Shown: positions 26,435 through 35,529 of the stretch, piece by piece
Layout of the letters: each line of letters begins with the position of its first letter
Position numbering within the stretch: position 1 is the first letter of the stretch
From: Arthrobacter sp. RIT-PI-e
GTDB lineage: Bacteria; Actinomycetota; Actinomycetes; Actinomycetales; Micrococcaceae
Direction of reading: 5' to 3'
Assembly (NCBI RefSeq): GCF_001187915.1
Contig: NZ_LGIU01000098.1
Location: 1-64,000 of the forward strand
Length of the DNA stretch: 64,000 nt
The notes under the pieces: generated by a model
Databases searched by the model: none
What the model was told of the DNA's origin: nothing
What the model saw: the letters and a program-made list of their open reading frames with translations, nothing else
Translations under genes and position numbers: made by a program

Positions 26435-28268
26435 CGGATCCCGACTACGAGCAGTTCTTCCAGCAGGCACCCTGCGGCTACCTCCTGCTCGACGACGACG
26501 GATCCATCGGGATGGTCAACGACACCTTCCTGCACTGGACCGGTCATCGGCGTGAGGACCTGGTGGGCAGCAAGCTCGAACGGCTCCTCCCCGTGGGTGA
26601 CCGTCTCCTCTTCTCCACGCACTGCGTGCCCCAGCTGAAACTCTCCGGTGCGGTGTCGGAGGTGTCACTGGAGGTGCTCGACGTCGAGGGCAAGCGCAGG
26701 GCCGCCCTGCTGACCGCGGTCCGGACCGGCGGGACGGGCGGGCCGGGAAGCACCAAGGTGATCGTCTTCAGCGCCCATGAGCGGCGCAAGTACGAGCTCG
26801 AGCTCGTCGAGGCCCGGCGCAGTGCCGAGGACTCCGAGGCGCGAAGCGCCAAGGCGGAAGCCGGCCTGCAGCACCTCGCCCTCCACGACACCCTCACCGG
26901 CCTCCGGAACCGGGCGGGCCTGGCCTCCACGCTCGAGGCCGCACTGGCCGAGCGCGGGACCCTGGAATCGGAACTGGCGGTCCTCCTCCTGGACCTCGAC
27001 CGCTTCAAGGCGGTCAACGACAGCCTGGGGCACGGCGCCGGGGACGAACTTCTCGGAATCGTCGCCGAACGGCTGGCGGCCACGGTGCGGACCTCCAGTA
27101 CCGTGGCCCGGTTCGCGGGGGACGAGTTCGTGGTGCTCGAACACGTGGCCGGGCTCGAGGAGGCAGGGCACCTCGCCGATCGCATCCTCGACACGCTGAG
27201 CGCCCCCATGGTGATCGAGGGTCTCGAGGTGGTGTGCTCCGCGAGCATCGGCGTCGCCCTCGCGGACCGGGAGCACACCACCCTGGACCGGTTGCTGCGT
27301 GGCGCGGACATCGCGATGTACCAGGCGAAGGCCGACGGCCGGAACACGTGGACGGCCCACGATCCCACGGAGGCGGATCCGGCGGTCAACCGGCTGCAGC
27401 TGCTCGGTGAGCTGCGGACCGCGATCAGCGCCGACCAGCTCCGTCTGCACTACCAGCCCCGCATGGATCTGGCGACGGGGAGGATCAACAGTGTCGAGGC
27501 GCTCGTACGCTGGCAGCACCCCACCCGGGGCCTCCTGCAACCCGTGGACTTCATCGACCTCGCCGAGGAGTCCGGTCTCATCCGTCACCTCGGGGCGTGG
27601 GTGCTCGAGGAAGCGGTGGCGCAGAGCGCTCGCTGGCGCAATCTCTCCCCCGAGCAGCAACCGGTGGACATGGCGGTCAACCTCTCCACCCGCCAGCTCC
27701 TCGACCCGGAACTGCTCGAACTGGTCTCCGGTGCGTTGAGCCGCCACGCGGTGGATCCCGGTCAGCTGACCCTCGAGATCACGGAGACCGCGCTCATGGA
27801 GAATCCCGTGATGGCACTGGAGATCCTGACGGCACTCAAGGACCTCGGTGTCGGCCTGGCGATCGACGACTTCGGGACGGGGTACGCCAGCCTGACCTAC
27901 CTGAAGGACTTCCCCATCGACGAGCTGAAGATCGACCGCTCGTTCGTCCAGGGACTCGGTGGGGACGACGGCGACAGCGCGATCGTCTCCAGCTGGCCCA
28001 TGCCGTCGGGATCCGCGCGGTGGCCGAGGGCGTGGAGACACCGGGTCAGCAGTCCGCGCTGCTGGACCTCGGCTGCGACCTGGCGCAGGGCTTCCACTAC
28101 AGCCGGCCCCTGGCCCCGGAGGCCCTGGCCTCCTGGGTGGGCGCCCACGGCTCCCGCGTCGCGTCCTCGAGCACCTCCGCAGGAACGCACCCGTCCGGGA
28201 CGGAGGACGTCGACGCCCTCATCGACGATCTCCGGACCACGATCGGGAACCGCACCCCGCAGCAGTAG
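26431..28268 (+). CDS. PAS-GGDEF-EAL cyclic-di-GMP protein, frameshifted in the EAL domain
   Basis: GTG at 26431 overlaps rsbQ. An RsbP-type PAS domain (about 1-120; FQQAPCGYLLLDDDGSIGMVN, FLHWTGHRREDLVGS) is followed by a short linker, a GGDEF domain with AGDEF at its active loop (RFAGDEFVVL), and an EAL domain with EALVRW, VNLSTRQL, EITETAL, DDFGTGYASL and LKIDRSFV. After AIVS (about 27990) the frame is lost: only 5 nt separate the Val and Leu codons where homologues have 15, so 10 nt appear deleted. The remaining motifs LAHAVGIRAVAEGVE and QGFHYSRP continue in another frame to a stop at 28268; the literal frame runs on to 28452 as junk. Diguanylate cyclase function may survive; phosphodiesterase probably not. 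Confidence 0.85.
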
Positions 28269-28290
28269 CCGAGGACGCGGCACCCGGGTG

Positions 28291-28989
28291 TCAGGAACCG
28301 GCAGTCCCCGGACCGGTGACCACACAGCCGGCGTCCAGTCGGAGGAGATGATCGGCGGCCCGGAGGGCGACGTCGTCGTGGGAGACACAGACGACGGTGG
28401 CTCCCCGGGACTTCTCGGCCGCCAGCACCTCGGTCACGACGGCGCGCGATGACGAGTCCAGCCCCGTGGTGGGTTCGTCCAGGAGCACCAGATCCGCCTG
28501 TCGGGCCAGACCCTGCGCGAGGAAGGCCCGCTGCCGCTGCCCGCCCGACAGCGCGTGCAGCGGTCGGCCCCGGTACCCGTCCAACCCCACCAGGCCGATG
28601 CAGTCGTCGATGATGACCTGGTCCGTGCGCCGGAGGCGTCGCCACAGTCCGACGTCGGCCCATCTGCCCATGGCGACCACGTCCCGGACGGTCAGCGGTA
28701 TGCGGTCCGGGACCTCGCTGCGCTGCACCACGAGGGCGGTGCTCCTCCGATGAGGCAGGGAGACTCCACCGCTGCGTGGCGGGAGGATCCCGGCGAGGAC
28801 TCCGAGCAGCGTGGACTTGCCCGATCCGTTGGGTCCGGCCACCGCGGTGATGCAGTGGGGATGGATTCTGGCGGACACCCCGCGGAGTGCATCGACGCCG
28901 TCGTGGTCCACCCAGACGTCGTCGAGGACGATGCCGCCTCCCGCGGGAGGCAGGGAGAGCTGCGGGCCGGGTCCGGTGGTGAGCATCAC
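28291..28989 (-). CDS. aztA: Zinc ABC transporter ATP-binding protein AztA
   Basis: 232 residues, one ABC domain. Walker A GPNGSGKSTLL, Q-loop region, signature LSGGQRQRAFLAQGLA, Walker B LVLLDEPTTGLD and switch VSHDD are all present. It belongs to the metal-uptake (Zn/Mn) group of ABC ATPases. It is encoded divergently from aztB with about 50 bp between them. The start is GTG 28989 or ATG 28986. Its C-terminal end lies close to the frameshifted EAL gene, whose literal frame overlaps it antisense. Confidence 0.9.
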   Translation of the reverse strand: MMLTTGPGPQLSLPPAGGGIVLDDVWVDHDGVDALRGVSARIHPHCITAVAGPNGSGKSTLLGVLAGILPPRSGGVSLPHRRSTALVVQRSEVPDRIPLTVRDVVAMGRWADVGLWRRLRRTDQVIIDDCIGLVGLDGYRGRPLHALSGGQRQRAFLAQGLARQADLVLLDEPTTGLDSSSRAVVTEVLAAEKSRGATVVCVSHDDVALRAADHLLRLDAGCVVTGPGTAGS

Positions 28990-29004
28990 CAGAACCTATC
29001 ACGG

Positions 29005-29024
29005 TTGAGAATGAGTCTTATTTG
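29005..29024. promoter_or_regulatory. Candidate Zur-type site between aztA and aztB
   Basis: TTGAGAATGAGTCTTATTTG lies in the 50-bp divergent gap. The GAGAATGA...CTTAT core resembles actinobacterial zinc-uptake regulator boxes, but the palindrome is imperfect. Position and gene content are the main support. Confidence 0.4.
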
Positions 29025-29039
29025 TGCCTAGTGTGGCGC

Positions 29040-29933
29040 ATGCTCGTTCTCCTCGATCCCTTCAGCGCCGACTTCATGCTGCGCGCGCTGATCGGTGGGT
29101 CCCTCTGTGCGGCCGTCTGTGCCGTGGTGGGTACCTGGGTGGTGATACGGGGGATGGCCTTCCTGGGCGAGGCCATGGCCCACGGCATGCTCCCCGGTGT
29201 GGCCCTGGCCACCCTGTCCGGCCTCCCCGTGGTCCTGGGTGCCGCCGCGAGCGCGATCGTCATGAGTCTGGGGGTGAGCATCCTCACCCGGCGTGGGCGG
29301 CTCTCGCACGACACCAGCATCGGCCTCTTCTTCGTCGGCATGCTGGCCGCGGGGGTGATCATCATCTCCCACTCACGCAGCTTCGCCACCGATGCCACGG
29401 CGATCCTCTTCGGGGACGTGCTGGCCATCAGCGGCAACGACCTGTGGTTGCTGGGCGCAGCCCTCCTCGTCACGATCACCGTCGCCGCCGGCTTCCACCG
29501 GGCCTTCGTGGCCCTCGTCTTCGACCGCCGGGTGGCACACGTGATGGGGCTGAGGCCACGCACGGCCCAGCTGCTCCTGGTGGGCCTGGTCACCCTCGCC
29601 GTCGTCGCCTCCTACCAGGCGGTGGGTGCGCTGCTCGTGATCGGACTGCTCCTGGCCCCCGCCGTCGCCGCGGCGGCCTGGACCACCCGCATCCCCGGCA
29701 CCATGGTGCTGGCAGCCGGGATCGGCGCGCTGGCGGTGTTCTGCGGTCTCCTCCTCTCCTGGTACCTCGGTACCGCGGCGGGTGCCTCGATCGCCCTGTC
29801 CGCCATCGCCTCCGCCGCACTCTCCACCCTGCTCCGCGGCCTCACGCGCCGCCGGCCCTCGCCGGCGTCCGTTCCCCGCACCACCTCCCGTCCCTCCGCC
29901 GCATCACAGGAAGACCTCCGTGCCGACGCCTGA
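29040..29933 (+). CDS. aztB: Zinc ABC transporter permease AztB
   Basis: 297 residues, ABC-3 (ZnuB/TroC-type) permease with about eight helices. Family elements include ALIGGSLCAAVCAVVGTWVV, GMAFLGEAMAHGMLPGVAL, GDVLAISGNDLWLL and YQAVGALLVIGLLLAPAV. It forms the zinc channel with AztA. The C-terminal 40 residues are Ser/Arg/Pro-rich. ATG at 29040 is divergent from aztA, and its end overlaps the next gene by 14 nt, so an aztB-aztD-like-aztC-aztD operon is likely. Confidence 0.92.
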   Translation: MLVLLDPFSADFMLRALIGGSLCAAVCAVVGTWVVIRGMAFLGEAMAHGMLPGVALATLSGLPVVLGAAASAIVMSLGVSILTRRGRLSHDTSIGLFFVGMLAAGVIIISHSRSFATDATAILFGDVLAISGNDLWLLGAALLVTITVAAGFHRAFVALVFDRRVAHVMGLRPRTAQLLLVGLVTLAVVASYQAVGALLVIGLLLAPAVAAAAWTTRIPGTMVLAAGIGALAVFCGLLLSWYLGTAAGASIALSAIASAALSTLLRGLTRRRPSPASVPRTTSRPSAASQEDLRADA

Positions 29934-31200
29934 CAGACTGCTCGTCCCGCTCACCCTGCTCATCACCCTCACCCTGACGTCCTGCTCGGCGCCGGATCCT
30001 GCGGATCCCGCACCGTCCACGGCAACCGCGGCCGAGGATCCCGCCGGCGGCTCCGCCGAGCCTCCTCTCGGTGACGGCCACGGCGCCATCGATGGTGCCG
30101 CCGAGGTGGCCGAGCCACAGCTGCACCTCATCACCCTCGACCCCGCGGGTTCGGTCGAGTTGCTCGATCTCGCCGACGAGACCCGCACCACCCTCGGCGA
30201 GGTCCCGGGAACCACTGCCACCTCCACCGACGGGCGCTACCTCTTCGCCTCGTCCGCGGAGGGCACACTGACCGTCATCGACAGCGGGGTGTGGACCTGG
30301 GACCACGAGGACCACTTCCACTACTACCGGGCGGAACCGCGGATCGTCGGGACGGTCGAGGGAGACGGAGAAGCCGTGGTGACCCCCGGTGACTCCGGCA
30401 CGGGGGTGTTCTTCCCGGACAGCGGCGAGGGAATGATCCTCGACAAGGACGCGCTCGGCAAGGGCGAGATCTCCACGGTCACGCAGGTGAGCACGGACCC
30501 GCACACCGGCATGTTCGTACCGCTCCCCGGATCCCTGCAACTACTCACCGGAGCGGGCCCCGACGGCACCGGGGACACCGTGCAGGCCTATGACGCGGAC
30601 GGCCGGGCCGTCCCGGATGCGAGCGCGGAGTGCGTGGACGCCCAGGGAACCATCACCACCCGGGTGGGTACCGTGATCGGCTGCGACGACGGCGCTCTCC
30701 TCGCCACGGTGTCGAACGGCGACGTGGAGTTCGAGCGGATCGCCTATCCGGCGGGGATCGCCGTGGACAGGGCCACCGGGTTCAGCGCCCGGAAGGGGCG
30801 CCCCACCGTGGCCGCCGTCGCCGGGGACCAGGGCCTGTGGCTGCTGGACACCCGGCAGCGCGAGTGGCAGTTCCTCGCCACCGAGCAGCCGCTCCGCCGG
30901 GTGACCGCCGTGGACGACCGCGAAGGCCATGTGGTGGCGCTGACCGACGCCGGTACTGTGCTCGTCCTCTCGTCCGGGACCGGCGAGACCATCGGCGAGA
31001 CGGAACCCCTGCTGGAGGAGACCATCGCCGATCCCACACTGCTGGACGGCGTGGAACTGGTGACCGACCAGCAGCGCAGTTACCTCAATGCCCCGGCGGA
31101 GCAGCAGCTGTACGAGATCGACTTCGCCGACGATGCACGGATCGCGCGCACCTTCCCGACCGATGACGCCCCGGTCTTCTTCACGGAGACAGGGCGATGA
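29920..31200 (+). CDS. AztD-like beta-propeller lipoprotein (first copy)
   Basis: 426 residues. GTG at 29920 (AGGAAG 8 nt upstream) gives a signal peptide ending in the lipobox LTSC (Cys22). After an Ala/Pro-rich linker follow repeated beta-propeller strands (LHLITLDPAGSVELLDL, ATSTDGRYLFASS, VDDREGHVVALTD) and a His-rich loop DHEDHFHYYRAEP like the zinc site of the AztD metallochaperone. It overlaps aztB by 14 nt and aztC by 4 nt, so it is translated with the transporter. It probably holds zinc outside the membrane for AztC; only weakly similar to the second copy downstream. Confidence 0.78.
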   Translation: MPTPDRLLVPLTLLITLTLTSCSAPDPADPAPSTATAAEDPAGGSAEPPLGDGHGAIDGAAEVAEPQLHLITLDPAGSVELLDLADETRTTLGEVPGTTATSTDGRYLFASSAEGTLTVIDSGVWTWDHEDHFHYYRAEPRIVGTVEGDGEAVVTPGDSGTGVFFPDSGEGMILDKDALGKGEISTVTQVSTDPHTGMFVPLPGSLQLLTGAGPDGTGDTVQAYDADGRAVPDASAECVDAQGTITTRVGTVIGCDDGALLATVSNGDVEFERIAYPAGIAVDRATGFSARKGRPTVAAVAGDQGLWLLDTRQREWQFLATEQPLRRVTAVDDREGHVVALTDAGTVLVLSSGTGETIGETEPLLEETIADPTLLDGVELVTDQQRSYLNAPAEQQLYEIDFADDARIARTFPTDDAPVFFTETGR

Positions 31201-32114
31201 GACGGATGCGGCACACCCTCGGCCTGGCCCTGGCCTCGGTGGTGGTCCTGGGGGTCACCGCGTGTTCCTCCGAGGGCTCGGAGGAACCGGTCATCGTGGT
31301 CACCACCAACATCCTCGGGGACGTGGTGCAGAACGTGGTGGGCGGGGAGGCGGACGTCCGCGTGCTCATGCAGCCCGACGCCGATCCGCATTCCTTCGAG
31401 ATCTCGGCGCAGGAGGGGGCGATGATGCGGGCCGCCGATCTCATCGTGACCAACGGCCTGGGTCTGGAGGAGGGCCTGCAGCAGCACATCGACAGCGCCG
31501 ACGCGGAGGAGGTGCCCGTCCTCGTGGCCGGCGATGCCTTCGAGCCCCTCGCGTACACCGAGGGGGATGCCGAGGGCTCACCCGATCCGCACTTCTGGAC
31601 CGATCCCGGACTCATGGTGGCGGTGGTGGACGCCCTCGAGGAGCGCGTCCTCGGGATCGACGGCATGGACGCGGACATCGTCACGGCCTCCGCCGACGCC
31701 TACCGCGCGGAGCTCACAGACCTGGACACCGCCATGGTGGAGGCCTTCGCGGCGATACCGGAGGACCGGCGGAATCTCGTCACCAACCACCACGTGTTCG
31801 GGTACCTCGCCGAGCGGTACGACTTCCGGGTCATCGGCGCGGTGATCCCCGGGGGAACCACCCTCGCCTCACCGAGCGCCTCCGATCTCCGGGATCTCGT
31901 CAGCGCGATCGAGGACGCGCAGGTCACTACCGTCTTCGCCGAGTCCTCCTCGCCGGACCGGCTGGTCCAGGTCCTCGCGGACGGCGCGGACATCGACGTC
32001 GACGTGGTGGAACTCTTCACCGAATCCCTCACGAACCCCGGTGGGGGCGCAGAGACGTACCTCACCATGATGCGCACGAACACCGAGCGTATCTCCGCCG
32101 GCCTCTCACCCTGA
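31197..32114 (+). CDS. aztC: Zinc ABC transporter substrate-binding lipoprotein AztC
   Basis: 305 residues of the cluster A-I (ZnuA/TroA) type. A lipobox VTAC gives a membrane-anchored protein. Zinc-ligand regions are visible: DPHSFE, PDPHFWTDP, NHHVFGYLAERY and a late acidic segment; the long His loop of ZnuA is absent, as in AztC. It hands zinc to AztB. It starts within a 4-nt ATGA overlap with the upstream AztD-like gene and is followed 23 nt later by the second. Confidence 0.93.
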   Translation: MRRMRHTLGLALASVVVLGVTACSSEGSEEPVIVVTTNILGDVVQNVVGGEADVRVLMQPDADPHSFEISAQEGAMMRAADLIVTNGLGLEEGLQQHIDSADAEEVPVLVAGDAFEPLAYTEGDAEGSPDPHFWTDPGLMVAVVDALEERVLGIDGMDADIVTASADAYRAELTDLDTAMVEAFAAIPEDRRNLVTNHHVFGYLAERYDFRVIGAVIPGGTTLASPSASDLRDLVSAIEDAQVTTVFAESSSPDRLVQVLADGADIDVDVVELFTESLTNPGGGAETYLTMMRTNTERISAGLSP

Positions 32115-32137
32115 GAGCCAGAGACAGAAGGAAAATC

Positions 32138-33385
32138 ATGACAGCGAACCCGTTCACCAGACGGAGGCATCTGGCCCTGGCGGCGACCGTCGCCTCCTCC
32201 GCGTTGCTGCTCTCCGGCTGCAGTACCGCCGAGTCCGGCTCGGGCTCGGCCCCGGAACCGAGCACCTCGACACCGGCTGCCGCTTCGGACATCCGGACCC
32301 CGCGCGTCGCGCTGACCTACGACGGTGGCATCGTCGTGGTGGACGGCACCACCCTGGCCGTGGAGGGCGACCTCCCGATCGAGGGCTTTACCCGCCTCAA
32401 CCCCGCCGGCGACGGACGCCACGCGCTGGTGACCGTGCCGACAGGCTTCCAGGTCCTGGACCTCGGCACCTGGACGGACGACTCCGGCTCGCAGCTGGCC
32501 GACCCCGAGCTGACCGACCTGGTCTTCGAGGCCGACACTGCCGGCCACGTGGTGCAGCACCACGACCACACGGTGCTCTACGCCGACGGCACGAGTGACA
32601 CCACCATCTTCACCACGGCGGACCTCCTCCCCGGCGGCAATCTGCCCGAGACGGAGACCGTCGAGGGGACCAAGGCCCACCACGGCGTCTCGGTGCTCCT
32701 GGACGACGGCACCCTGCTGACCACGGTGGGCACCTCCGAGGGGCGGACCGGCATCAAGGCCCTGGACGCGGACCGCGAGGAGATCGCCTCCAGCGACGAG
32801 TGCCCGTCCGTGCACGGGGAGGGCACCACTGCGGACGAGGTGGTGGTGTTCGGCTGCAGCGACGGCGTGCTGGTGTACGACGACGGCGAGATCACGAAGC
32901 TTCCCGCCCCGGACGAGTACGGGCGCATGGGCAATGCCTACGTGAGCGACGAGAGCGCGATCGTGGCCGGGGACTACAACTCGGACCCCGACTCCGAGGG
33001 CTACCTGCTCTCGGAGCTCGTCCTGATCGACACCGGGGCGACGTCCATGGAGGTCGTGGAGCTGCCCGAGGGCGTCGAGTACACCTTCCGCGACGTGGCC
33101 CGCGGTCCGGCCGGGGAGATCCTCCTGATCGGGACCGACGGCGCACTACACACCATCGACCCGGAGACCGGCGAGGTGACGAACTCGCTGCCCGTCATCG
33201 ACGCCTGGGAAGGGCCCGTCGAGTGGCAGGATCCGCACCCCGCCCTGAAGGTCCTCGGCGGCACGGCGTACATCACCGATCCCGCCACCGACCGGATCCA
33301 CGCGGTGGACCTCTCCACCGAGGAAATCATCTCCTCCGAGGAGTTGCCGGGTACCCCGACCGAGGTCGCCGTCGTCACCGGCTGA
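32138..33385 (+). CDS. aztD: Zinc metallochaperone AztD (second beta-propeller copy)
   Basis: 415 residues. A Tat- or Sec-like signal with two Arg and a lipobox LSGC precedes an Ala/Ser/Pro linker and a seven-bladed-type propeller. His-rich sites VQHHDHTVLYADGT and GTKAHHGVSVLLDDG match the zinc-binding regions of AztD, which transfers zinc to AztC outside the membrane. AAGGAAA precedes ATG 32138. Together with 29920-31200 this gives two AztD-type proteins around one aztC. Confidence 0.88.
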   Translation: MTANPFTRRRHLALAATVASSALLLSGCSTAESGSGSAPEPSTSTPAAASDIRTPRVALTYDGGIVVVDGTTLAVEGDLPIEGFTRLNPAGDGRHALVTVPTGFQVLDLGTWTDDSGSQLADPELTDLVFEADTAGHVVQHHDHTVLYADGTSDTTIFTTADLLPGGNLPETETVEGTKAHHGVSVLLDDGTLLTTVGTSEGRTGIKALDADREEIASSDECPSVHGEGTTADEVVVFGCSDGVLVYDDGEITKLPAPDEYGRMGNAYVSDESAIVAGDYNSDPDSEGYLLSELVLIDTGATSMEVVELPEGVEYTFRDVARGPAGEILLIGTDGALHTIDPETGEVTNSLPVIDAWEGPVEWQDPHPALKVLGGTAYITDPATDRIHAVDLSTEEIISSEELPGTPTEVAVVTG

Positions 33386-33434
33386 TCCTTCTGCAGGCCC
33401 GGCCCCCGTTCCGGCGGGTGGCGGCCCTGCGGCG

Positions 33435-34322
33435 TCAGACCTGCTGGAGCAGCTCCAGCTCGCGGAGCAGGTTGCGGCGAGCCGGTGCGGCCCAGAGAGC
33501 GCGCCCCTCCGCCGTACGGTACAGCGGGTCGAGGTCCACCAGGGTGCGCAGCACCGCACGGCGGCCGGCCGTGAACACCTCGTCGGGAAGCCGTGCGTAC
33601 TCGGCGCGGACGGCGGCGGCGTACCGGGAGTACTCCTCCGGGGTGCCGCCCAGCACGGCGAGGTCCGCGTCCGAGAGGAGCGCTCCGGCACGGTCCTCCG
33701 GCGCCGGTGCGTGGTCCGCCGTCAGCAGGACCAGGCGCTGCACCTCGGTCACCTCACCGGCGTCGAGGTGACCGCGCAGCCGGGCTCCGGCGAGCTCGGC
33801 CGAGGCCCGCTCGTCCTCCCCCGCCACGCCCTCGTACACGGCGTCGTGGAACCACGCCGCCAGCAGCACCGGCCGCCGCAGCGCTGCGTCCGCAGGTGTC
33901 AGCAGTGCCTCCGCACCCTCGAGCACCGCCAGCAGGTGGGTGGGCGTGTGGTACTCGCGGTGCGGTTCGCTCCAGCGGTCGAGGAGTTCGGCGCCGACGT
34001 CGGAGGCACCCGGCAGGAGGGCCGCCCAGCGCGCGGTGAGTGCCGCGCGGAGCTTGGGGCGGCGTCGTCGTGCGGGGACCCGGAGACCGCTGGCCACCAG
34101 CGCGCGCACCAGCTCCGCCCCGCCGACGGCGAGCGCCCCGCGGTCCACGAGATCCCCGTAGCGGTGCTCCGGGACGTCGTAGTGGTCCTCGTCGAACGCC
34201 CGCCGGGAGATCCCGGCCGCGGCAGCGAAGGCGTGGAGCTCCGCGAGGGACGACGTCGAGACGAGGTGGGAGAACGTGGTGCCGTGCGCGGGCCAGGAGG
34301 GTGGGTCGATCAGGACGGCCAT
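33435..34322 (-). CDS. DUF4031 - HD-like hydrolase fusion protein
   Basis: 295 residues. The first about 80 match DUF4031 (MAVLIDPPSWPAHG, FSHLVSTSSLAELHAFA, RRAFDEDHYDVPE), a small family of unknown function. The rest resembles a predicted HD-superfamily metal-dependent phosphohydrolase: REYHTPTHLLAVL, LLAAWFHDAVYE and TADHAP supply the His/Asp ligands. No signal or membrane segment. ATG at 34322 has only a weak ribosome site. The substrate is unknown; a nucleotide is typical of the superfamily. Confidence 0.82.
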   Translation of the reverse strand: MAVLIDPPSWPAHGTTFSHLVSTSSLAELHAFAAAAGISRRAFDEDHYDVPEHRYGDLVDRGALAVGGAELVRALVASGLRVPARRRRPKLRAALTARWAALLPGASDVGAELLDRWSEPHREYHTPTHLLAVLEGAEALLTPADAALRRPVLLAAWFHDAVYEGVAGEDERASAELAGARLRGHLDAGEVTEVQRLVLLTADHAPAPEDRAGALLSDADLAVLGGTPEEYSRYAAAVRAEYARLPDEVFTAGRRAVLRTLVDLDPLYRTAEGRALWAAPARRNLLRELELLQQV

Positions 34323-34332
34323 GACCAGCAGT

Positions 34333-35036
34333 CTAGGGCGACGGCGGAACCGGCTCGTCCCTCCGTCCGTGGTGCACCACCGCGGCGGAGGTCCCCAGCA
34401 GGGCCAGTCCGATGAGGGCGGGGGTGAACTCGACGGAGGGCATGACACCCGGCAGCGGTAGCCCCGCGTTCGAGGGGGTCCGGTCGGGATCAGCGGCCGC
34501 ATCGGCATCGGCATCCGCATCGGCATGGACCATCGTGAACCCGGAGACGAAGAGGCTTTCGCGGGCGGCCTGGGCCTGGCCGATCCCGCTCAGTACCTGC
34601 CACGCCACGCCGCCCACCAGCACGGTGATCCCGGCCATCCTGAGCGAACCGGCCAACCGGAGCGGGAAGGAGGTGGTGGTGCCGCCCCGGCAGATGCGGA
34701 GGACGGTGATCCCGAGCAGCACTCCCACGGCAGCATGCGCGAGGGCACCTGCCGCCAACCAGAGGCGCGTGGCGAGACTCAGCCCCACGACGTCGAACTC
34801 CCCTGACGGAATCCACCGCCGGTGATCTCCGCGGGCGGCGGGGAAGTGATCTCGATACCGGGCACCGGCAGCGGCCTGTGGGGCTGCACCGGCAGCTGCA
34901 CCGTGACGGCCGCCTCGGACAGCAGGATCCTGGCGAGGACTACGAGCACGCCGAGCACCGTCAGGAGGACGTAGATGCAGGAGAGGACCTCGAGTACGCG
35001 CAGGATCCTCGGTCTTCCGGACGTCGATGCGGCCAT
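34333..35036 (-). pseudogene. Four-helix membrane protein (DUF2975-like), split by a frameshift
   Basis: Two open frames on the minus strand join into one protein of about 234 residues. The first (35036 to about 34804) begins with a transmembrane helix (LSCIYVLLTVLGVLVVLARI) and ends GGGFRQ. At the C run 34800-34803 one added base would give FRQGEFDVVGLSLATRLW, entering the second frame with three more helices. The joined layout (four helices, a loop after helix 1) resembles DUF2975 proteins. A stretch of alternating Ala/Asp encoded by GCATCG repeats lies near 34510. Whether the lesion is natural or a base-call error is undecidable here. Confidence 0.6.
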
Positions 35037-35181
35037 GCGTCCCCCCGAACGGCTCGTGAAGGTGACCCGACCCTGGTCAGACCTTCCCGTCCGGGCGAAT
35101 CCGGACGGTCCGCCCGCCCCTCCTCCCGGCTAGAGTCGGAGCAGGAGACAGCGATCATCAGCGGGCAACGAGGAGCGAATC

Positions 35182-35514
35182 ATGGCACGACGTGCACAGG
35201 TGCACCTGGTCGACGACGTCAGCGGCGAGGGCGCCCAGGAGACCGTCCGGTTCTCCCTCGACGGCACGGAGTACGAGATCGATCTCACGGGGCAGAACGC
35301 GCAGGCCCTGCGGTCCGCCCTCGCCGGCTACGTGGACAGGGGCCGGAAGGCGGGATCCGGCGGACGGCCCGCCACGTCGTCGCCCTCCACGGACAAGGCG
35401 TCGCGTGAGCAGACCCGGCAGATCCGGCGGTGGGCGCAGGACAACGGCTACAACCCCAGCGCACGCGGACGGATCACGAGGTCCATCGTCGACGCCTACA
35501 ACGAGAGCCACTGA
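35182..35514 (+). CDS. lsr2: Lsr2 nucleoid-associated protein
   Basis: 110 residues, the usual length. The N-terminal dimerisation domain has VHLVDDVSGEGAQETVRFSLDG and EYEIDLT; the linker is basic and Ser/Gly-rich; the C-terminal DNA-binding domain has IRRWAQDNGYNPSARGRI with the AT-hook-like RGR and the following IVDAY. Lsr2 is an H-NS analogue of actinobacteria that bridges DNA and silences AT-rich foreign genes. GAGGAG precedes the ATG. Confidence 0.96.
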   Translation: MARRAQVHLVDDVSGEGAQETVRFSLDGTEYEIDLTGQNAQALRSALAGYVDRGRKAGSGGRPATSSPSTDKASREQTRQIRRWAQDNGYNPSARGRITRSIVDAYNESH

Positions 35515-35529
35515 TCCCCCACGCGATAC

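Noticed and set aside
34510-34535. GCATCG hexamer repeats as a microsatellite or CRISPR-like array
   Set aside because: They are a few in-frame codon repeats encoding Ala-Asp in a membrane-protein gene, with no spacers.
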